Shown: positions 41,982 through 45,663 of the stretch, piece after piece
Layout: every line of letters starts with the position of its first letter
How positions within the stretch are numbered: the first letter of the stretch is position 1
DNA from: JAJXYN01 sp964532735
GTDB lineage: Bacteria > Patescibacteriota > Patescibacteriia > JAGPKW01
NCBI GenBank assembly: GCA_964532735.1
Contig: CAZHKK010000006.1
Span: 1 to 45,663 of the forward strand
DNA: 45,663 nt
Reading direction: 5' to 3'
Notes under the pieces: generated by a model
Told to the model about the DNA's origin: nothing
Seen by the model: the letters and a program-made list of their open reading frames with translations, nothing else
Database searches by the model: none
Position numbers and translations under genes: made by a program

Positions 41982-43175
41982 TTAATTTATTGTATCATTT
42001 GTTCTATAACTTATTAAAGAACCAATAAATAAAGAAGTTAATAACAAACTAAATATCCATCCAACAAAAGGAATAACTATCAAAATTGTATAAATCAAAA
42101 CTCCTACTAACAAAGATAAATACATTGAATTATTTTTATTTTTGATAACTTTTGCTAAAAATAACTCTCCTATAAAAATTGATGCAAAAATTGATGCAAA
42201 AAACATTAATAATGCATAAATTCCAATAACTACAAATGCTAATTTTACACCTATGATTGTTATTAATAATAATAAAGAAATTATCGGTACAACTATTATA
42301 AATAAAGCCCCTTTTCCTAATTTAGATAATAAATTATTCTTTGTATTTTTATTTATATTAGAAATTTCTTTTGAGAAAAATTTAATTAATACCAATCCAA
42401 TTATTAATATTGCAAATAAGCTAAATGTTAATTTATTTAAAATTCTAGATTTTATTGATTCAAAACGATAATTTTGAACTTGATTATTTGCTGCTCTTTT
42501 TGTTACCTCTCCCAAAACTATATTATTTAAATCCGCTGATAATTCTGATGATTCTAATATTTCTAAATTATTATTTATTTTTGTATTTCCATTAAAACTT
42601 ATAGAATTTGAAATTATAGAAGCATCTCTATTTATAATTGAATTCATTGAAACAGAAGAAGATTCTATGGATAAATCTCTACCTATATTAGCATTTAAAT
42701 TAACAGAACTTCCACTCGCAAATAAATCTTGACCTATCTCTGACGTATTAGAAATAGTTATTAAATTACCTACTATATAGGCATTTTTATTAATTTTAGA
42801 ATTTAAATTTACTAAATTACCTGCTAAAAATCCACCATTTATATTATTAGCTCCTATTGTTAAAACATTTCCTGCGCCAAAAATATTTCCATTGACTTCC
42901 CCTATAATGTTTAATGTATTTCCTGCAATAAATAAATTACCATTTATTTTTCCGGAAACTATTATTTCTGAACCAGCTAAAAATGCGTCCCCGTTTATAG
43001 TTCCTTTAATATCTATGGTTTCGCCTGATGCAAAATAAGATTTGTCTATTATTTGATCTTGTTCTAATAGAACTAATTTTGTAGCATTAATATTCTTTAT
43101 ACAAATGAAAGATACAAAAAATATTAATAATACTGAAAAAACACTAGACAATAAAAGTGCTTTATTTTTTTTCAT
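41982..43175 (-). CDS. Bactofilin-like (polymer-forming) membrane protein
   Basis: A 397-residue protein. A hydrophobic N-terminus (8-30) acts as signal or anchor. Residues about 45-215 are a run of short turns of a right-handed beta-helix ('GETIDIKGTINGDAFLAGSEIIVSGKINGNLFIAGNTLNIIG...'), like bactofilins. The C-terminal 150 residues hold four or five membrane segments. This fusion of an outward-facing beta-helix with a membrane domain is common in CPR genomes and probably has a surface or scaffold role. No Shine-Dalgarno sequence. Confidence 0.85.
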   Translation of the reverse strand: MKKNKALLLSSVFSVLLIFFVSFICIKNINATKLVLLEQDQIIDKSYFASGETIDIKGTINGDAFLAGSEIIVSGKINGNLFIAGNTLNIIGEVNGNIFGAGNVLTIGANNINGGFLAGNLVNLNSKINKNAYIVGNLITISNTSEIGQDLFASGSSVNLNANIGRDLSIESSSVSMNSIINRDASIISNSISFNGNTKINNNLEILESSELSADLNNIVLGEVTKRAANNQVQNYRFESIKSRILNKLTFSLFAILIIGLVLIKFFSKEISNINKNTKNNLLSKLGKGALFIIVVPIISLLLLITIIGVKLAFVVIGIYALLMFFASIFASIFIGELFLAKVIKNKNNSMYLSLLVGVLIYTILIVIPFVGWIFSLLLTSLFIGSLISYRTNDTIN

Positions 43176-43289
43176 TATTTTAATTTAATTATTTATTTTT
43201 TTATTATATCATTTTTTATTTAGTAATAAAATATTAATATTTATAAATTATATTATTTTATGTTATAATTACTACATAAATATAAAAAT

Positions 43290-44222
43290 ATGGAAGAAAA
43301 AAATATTTCACCAGAAATAAATAAATTAATAGATAACTTTATTTCTTACATAGAAATAACTAAAAATAGGAGTTTAAAAACTGTAAATAATTATAAAAGA
43401 TATTTATATAGATTTTTTGATTTTGCTAAAATAGACTCTATAAGCAAATTAAATTCTGAAACAGTAAATGATTTTATTCTTTATATGAGAAGACAAAATG
43501 GAACAAGAGATGGGGAAATGAAAACAAACACAAGAAATTATCATCTTATTGCATTAAGAATGTTTTTGAAATATTTAGCAAAAGTAGATATAAAAAGTTT
43601 AAGTCCAGAAAAAATAGAATTAGCAAAACAACAACCAAGACAAGTTGAATTTTTAGAAAAAGATGAATTAAAAAAAATAATAGAAGCACCTGATTTAACA
43701 AAAGAAAATGAACTTACAAAACTTAGAGATAAGGCTATTTTAGAATTATTATTTTCTACCGGACTTCGTGTTTCAGAACTTTCAAATTTAAATAAAGATA
43801 ATGTAAATTTAAACAGGGAAGAATTTTCCATTAGAGGAAAAGGTGGAAAAGTTAGAGTTGTTTTTATTTCAGAAACCGCAAAAAATGCATTAAAAAAATA
43901 TTTAAATTTTAGAAAAGATACGTCTCAAGCATTATTTGTTAGAACAGATCTTGATCCTAAAAATTATTCTTTAGAAAATTTAACAACTAGATCTATCCAA
44001 AGAATTGTAAAAAAATATTCAAAAATAGCTGGGATAACAAAAAAGGTTACCCCTCATACGCTAAGACATTCTTTTGCTACAGATTTATTATATGAAGGAG
44101 CAGATATAAGATCTGTCCAAGAAATGCTTGGTCATTCTAGTATTACAACTACACAGGTATATACTCATGTTACAAACAAAAGATTAAAAGAGATTTATGA
44201 TAAATTCCATAATAAAGAATAA
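43290..44222 (+). CDS. xerC: Xer-type tyrosine recombinase
   Basis: A 310-residue recombinase with an N-terminal SAM-like core-binding domain and the full catalytic set: R160 ('STGLRVSELSNL'), K184 or K187 ('RGKGGKVR'), H256-x2-R259 ('HTLRHSFATDLL'), H282 ('LGHSSITTTQVYTH') and Y291. It is most like XerA/C/D, which resolve chromosome dimers at dif; as the only recombinase in the window it might also act on tRNA-linked elements, but that is conjecture. It ends 52 bp before tRNA-Arg. XerC and XerD cannot be told apart here. Confidence 0.88.
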   Translation: MEEKNISPEINKLIDNFISYIEITKNRSLKTVNNYKRYLYRFFDFAKIDSISKLNSETVNDFILYMRRQNGTRDGEMKTNTRNYHLIALRMFLKYLAKVDIKSLSPEKIELAKQQPRQVEFLEKDELKKIIEAPDLTKENELTKLRDKAILELLFSTGLRVSELSNLNKDNVNLNREEFSIRGKGGKVRVVFISETAKNALKKYLNFRKDTSQALFVRTDLDPKNYSLENLTTRSIQRIVKKYSKIAGITKKVTPHTLRHSFATDLLYEGADIRSVQEMLGHSSITTTQVYTHVTNKRLKEIYDKFHNKE

Positions 44223-44274
44223 ATTTAGTATTTACAAATAGTGTTTTTTATGATAATATTATATTCATTGAAAT

Positions 44275-44349
44275 GCGCTTGTAGTTCAGTGGATAGAATA
44301 GGAGCCTTCTAAGCTCTAGACCCAAGTTCGATTCTTGGCGAGCGCACCA
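44275..44349 (+). tRNA. tRNA-Arg(UCU)
   Basis: 75-nt cloverleaf: acceptor GCGCTTG / CGAGCGC, anticodon arm GGAGC-CTTCTAA-GCTCT (anticodon TCT, reads AGA/AGG), T arm CCAAG-TTCGATT-CTTGG, encoded ACCA. AGA is the main Arg codon here. A hairpin AACAACTC / GAGTTGTT with T-tract follows at 44359-44386. Confidence 0.95.
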
Positions 44350-44383
44350 ATTATTTAAAAACAACTCTAAAAAGGAGTTGTTT

Positions 44384-44770
44384 TTAAATATAATTTTTTG
44401 GAACATCGCTCCAATTACCATGTATATTACACTTTACAATTGCATGATACTTATCGGTTACTTTCCAATTTCTTGGTGTCCATTCATTTATTTCGCTTAA
44501 GTCTCTATCTGCTTTATTTATTTTATCTAAATCAAATATAACCTTATACACTTTATTTTCTTTATTAAAATGAACAGTATCCACTATTCTTCGTAATGAA
44601 TAAAGTGTTATTGTTTCTATGTAATGATTTTTTTCTTCTGATATGTAAAAATGAGACATGTCAATTTCTATTTCATGACTAGATATTGTTTTTATTTTTG
44701 GAGTATGAATATAATCCTGTTTTGTTGGATTATTTGGGTATTGTGTCGTTGTAGTTGATAATGAAGACAT
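44384..44770 (-). CDS. Orphan 128-residue protein behind tRNA-Arg
   Basis: Unknown protein with a Ser/Thr-rich start ('MSSLSTTTTQYPNNPTKQDY') and a mixed alpha/beta remainder ('SSHEIEIDMSHFYISEEKNHYIETITLYSLRRIVDTVHFNKENKVYKVIFDL', 'WTPRNWKVTDKYHAIVKCNIHGNW'). No Shine-Dalgarno sequence, signal peptide or membrane segment. It points towards tRNA-Arg and ends at its terminator, the same arrangement as the minus-strand genes behind tRNA-Ile, tRNA-Leu and tRNA-His. Confidence 0.6.
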   Translation of the reverse strand: MSSLSTTTTQYPNNPTKQDYIHTPKIKTISSHEIEIDMSHFYISEEKNHYIETITLYSLRRIVDTVHFNKENKVYKVIFDLDKINKADRDLSEINEWTPRNWKVTDKYHAIVKCNIHGNWSDVPKNYI

Positions 44771-44799
44771 AATATTTTTATTTTTATAATATAACTATA

Positions 44800-44827
44800 A
44801 TTGACTTTTGGCAAATTTTTGATATAA
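44800..44827 (+). promoter_or_regulatory. Promoter of tRNA-His
   Basis: TTGACT, 16 bp, TATAAT on the plus strand, about 17 bp before the mature 5' end. Confidence 0.6.
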
Positions 44828-44843
44828 TTATTTGGCTTAATAT

Positions 44844-44920
44844 GGTGGCATTAGCTCAGTTGGTAGAGCATCGGTTTGTGGCACCGAGGGTCACGGGTTC
44901 GAACCCCGTATGCCACCCCA
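44844..44920 (+). tRNA. tRNA-His(GUG)
   Basis: 77 nt including the encoded G(-1): GTGGCAT / ATGCCAC acceptor stem, anticodon arm TCGGT-TTGTGGC-ACCGA (GTG), T arm CGGGTTCGAACCCCG, discriminator C and CCA. The G(-1):C73 pair is the histidine identity element. A terminator hairpin AATAACGCTAA / TTAGCGTTATT with T-run follows (about 44926-44952). Confidence 0.95.
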
Positions 44921-45047
44921 AATAAAAATAACGCTAATATTAGCGTTATTTTTTATATTACAAATTATAAATTAAAAACTTTTTATTGCTTTTTTTAATA
45001 TTTTATGTTATTGTATAAAAAAGAAAACTAAACAAGGGGGTATAATC

Positions 45048-45290
45048 ATGAAAAGTTCTATAATAGAATGCAAAATCAATAAAATAGATAGAATATCTTT
45101 TATTAATTTCTATTGTGGTTTAGAAGTAAAAATTGAAGATGATAAAATTATATATAAAATAAATAATAATTTTACCATTAAACCAAATAATGAAAAAAAT
45201 AGAATACTTTTACAAAAAGAGGTTAAAAAAATATATGGGAAAATAATACATGATGCGCTATTATATTTTTGCATAAGAACAGAAATATAA
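45048..45290 (+). CDS. Orphan small protein behind tRNA-His
   Basis: An 80-residue protein of unknown function, Lys/Ile/Asn-rich ('LEVKIEDDKIIYKINNNFTIKPNNEKN'), with cysteines in 'IIECKIN', 'FYCGLE' and 'YFCIRTE'. AAGGGGGT lies 7 bases before the ATG. It converges on 45321-45662 across a strong terminator, as in the tRNA-Ile and tRNA-Leu islands. No family recognised. Confidence 0.6.
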   Translation: MKSSIIECKINKIDRISFINFYCGLEVKIEDDKIIYKINNNFTIKPNNEKNRILLQKEVKKIYGKIIHDALLYFCIRTEI

Positions 45291-45321
45291 AATATCGTCT
45301 TAATTTGAGACGATATTTTTT
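45291..45321. terminator. Terminator between convergent orphans
   Basis: Perfect stem AAATATCGTCT / AGACGATATTT plus seven T. Confidence 0.75.
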
Positions 45322-45662
45322 TATAAAGCTATTAATTTATTAATATCTTCTTGTAATTCCTCATTTACCTTTTCAATATCAAGCAATCTTATCTCTATTT
45401 CTTTATTTATATTTGCAATATTTTCAGCAGAACCAGATGATAATACTTTTGTATACTTATCTATTAATTTAAAAATTTGTTCTTTATATAATTTAAACTC
45501 TTTTGATGATTTTATATATTCTCTTCTTTTTTCTCTATTATCTGGAGACTCACCATCTATTTTATCAGATTGCAATCTTCTAATATTTTGTTCATATTGA
45601 GATAGCCTATTATAGGAATCAACTTCTCTATTTGTTATATTATTAAAATCTAATGTGCTCAT
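45321..45662 (-). CDS. Orphan helical protein near tRNA-His
   Basis: A 113-residue charged protein, almost entirely helical and probably coiled-coil ('SRLSQYEQNIRRLQSDK'-like start, 'NIANINKEIEIRLLDIEKVNEELQEDINKL'). Its ATG is at 45660-45662, one base from the window edge, so upstream signals and a longer N-terminus cannot be judged. It occupies the same place in its island as 20476-21069 and 34089-34790. Confidence 0.55.
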   Translation of the reverse strand: MSTLDFNNITNREVDSYNRLSQYEQNIRRLQSDKIDGESPDNREKRREYIKSSKEFKLYKEQIFKLIDKYTKVLSSGSAENIANINKEIEIRLLDIEKVNEELQEDINKLIAL

Positions 45663-45663
45663 A

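Noticed and set aside
44350..44843. Distal CCA repeat for a tRNA-Arg cassette
   Set aside because: No second copy of CACCAATTATTT was found before tRNA-His, so this locus supports only the orphan-gene pattern, not the repeat.
1..45663. Alternative genetic code with UGA as Gly or Trp (as in Gracilibacteria/Absconditabacteria)
   Set aside because: Conserved proteins end at normal family lengths on TAA/TAG/TGA, and no conserved gene needs UGA read through; TGA is a true stop at 20439, 34050 and 37039.
1..45663. CRISPR array, cas genes or insertion sequence
   Set aside because: No regularly spaced repeats, no Cas motifs, no transposase gene and no IS-type inverted ends were found.
43290..45663. 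Integron-like platform (integrase plus attC cassettes)
   Set aside because: The recombinase lacks a visible IntI-type extra domain and no attC-like imperfect palindromes flank the small genes; the repeats are tRNA ends.

Overview
The window is very AT-rich bacterial DNA (by eye about a quarter G+C). Genes are short and tightly packed, codons end in A or T, Arg is mostly AGA, and the code is standard: TAA is the usual stop, TGA and TAG are rare but real stops. The gene set suggests a reduced genome of the Patescibacteria/CPR kind. Pointers are an archaeal-like UMP kinase, a bacterial Elp3, a bactofilin-type surface protein, a secreted protein with the 'WYVDP/WYIDT' repeat common in CPR proteins, and many orphan small proteins. 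The lineage is an inference. Five runs of exactly 100 N are scaffold gaps of unknown true length; they interrupt trpS, mfd, a repeat surface protein, a lipoprotein gene and the spacer behind tRNA-Leu.

Layout. 1-4.6 kb: end of pyrH, a small membrane protein, trpS, a zinc-ribbon protein, then a divergent pair encoding a Trm9-like methyltransferase and Elp3, which suggests a compact wobble-uridine (mcm5U34) pathway. 4.6-18 kb: glyA, rlmN-folD, mfd, ppsA, trxB and a DHH-like gene, interrupted by three long gene-free intervals. Each interval carries a near-consensus minus-strand promoter, strong secondary structure and an intrinsic terminator; I read them as three unidentified 320-420 nt structured RNAs (R1, R2, R3). 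18-21.4 kb: an accessory island around tRNA-Ala and tRNA-Ile(UAU). 21.4-30 kb: HD-GYP protein, PAP2 phosphatase, O-antigen-ligase-like protein, valS and two secreted/surface genes driven by a duplicated 40-bp promoter. 30.1-30.4 kb: a fourth RNA candidate (R4), with a possible pseudoknot. 30.4-33.3 kb: uvrA. 33.4-35.3 kb: second accessory island, behind tRNA-Leu. 35.4-43.2 kb: MFS exporter and MarR regulator with a palindromic operator, a two-component pair with a degenerate kinase, Pif1-like helicase, YggU, trigger factor and a bactofilin-like membrane protein. 43.3-45.7 kb: Xer recombinase, tRNA-Arg, tRNA-His and more orphan small genes.

Three patterns tie the window together. (1) Every tRNA gene is followed by orphan small genes. 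In two cases (tRNA-Ile and tRNA-Leu) a copy of the tRNA CCA end plus its terminator recurs about 1.4-1.5 kb downstream, enclosing a convergent pair of small genes: a candidate tRNA-linked cassette system. (2) Clear Shine-Dalgarno sequences occur almost only on orphan small genes plus the lipoprotein and HD-GYP genes; none of the housekeeping starts I checked has one. (3) The structured RNAs have strong promoters of their own, and R1 and R3 share a promoter block.
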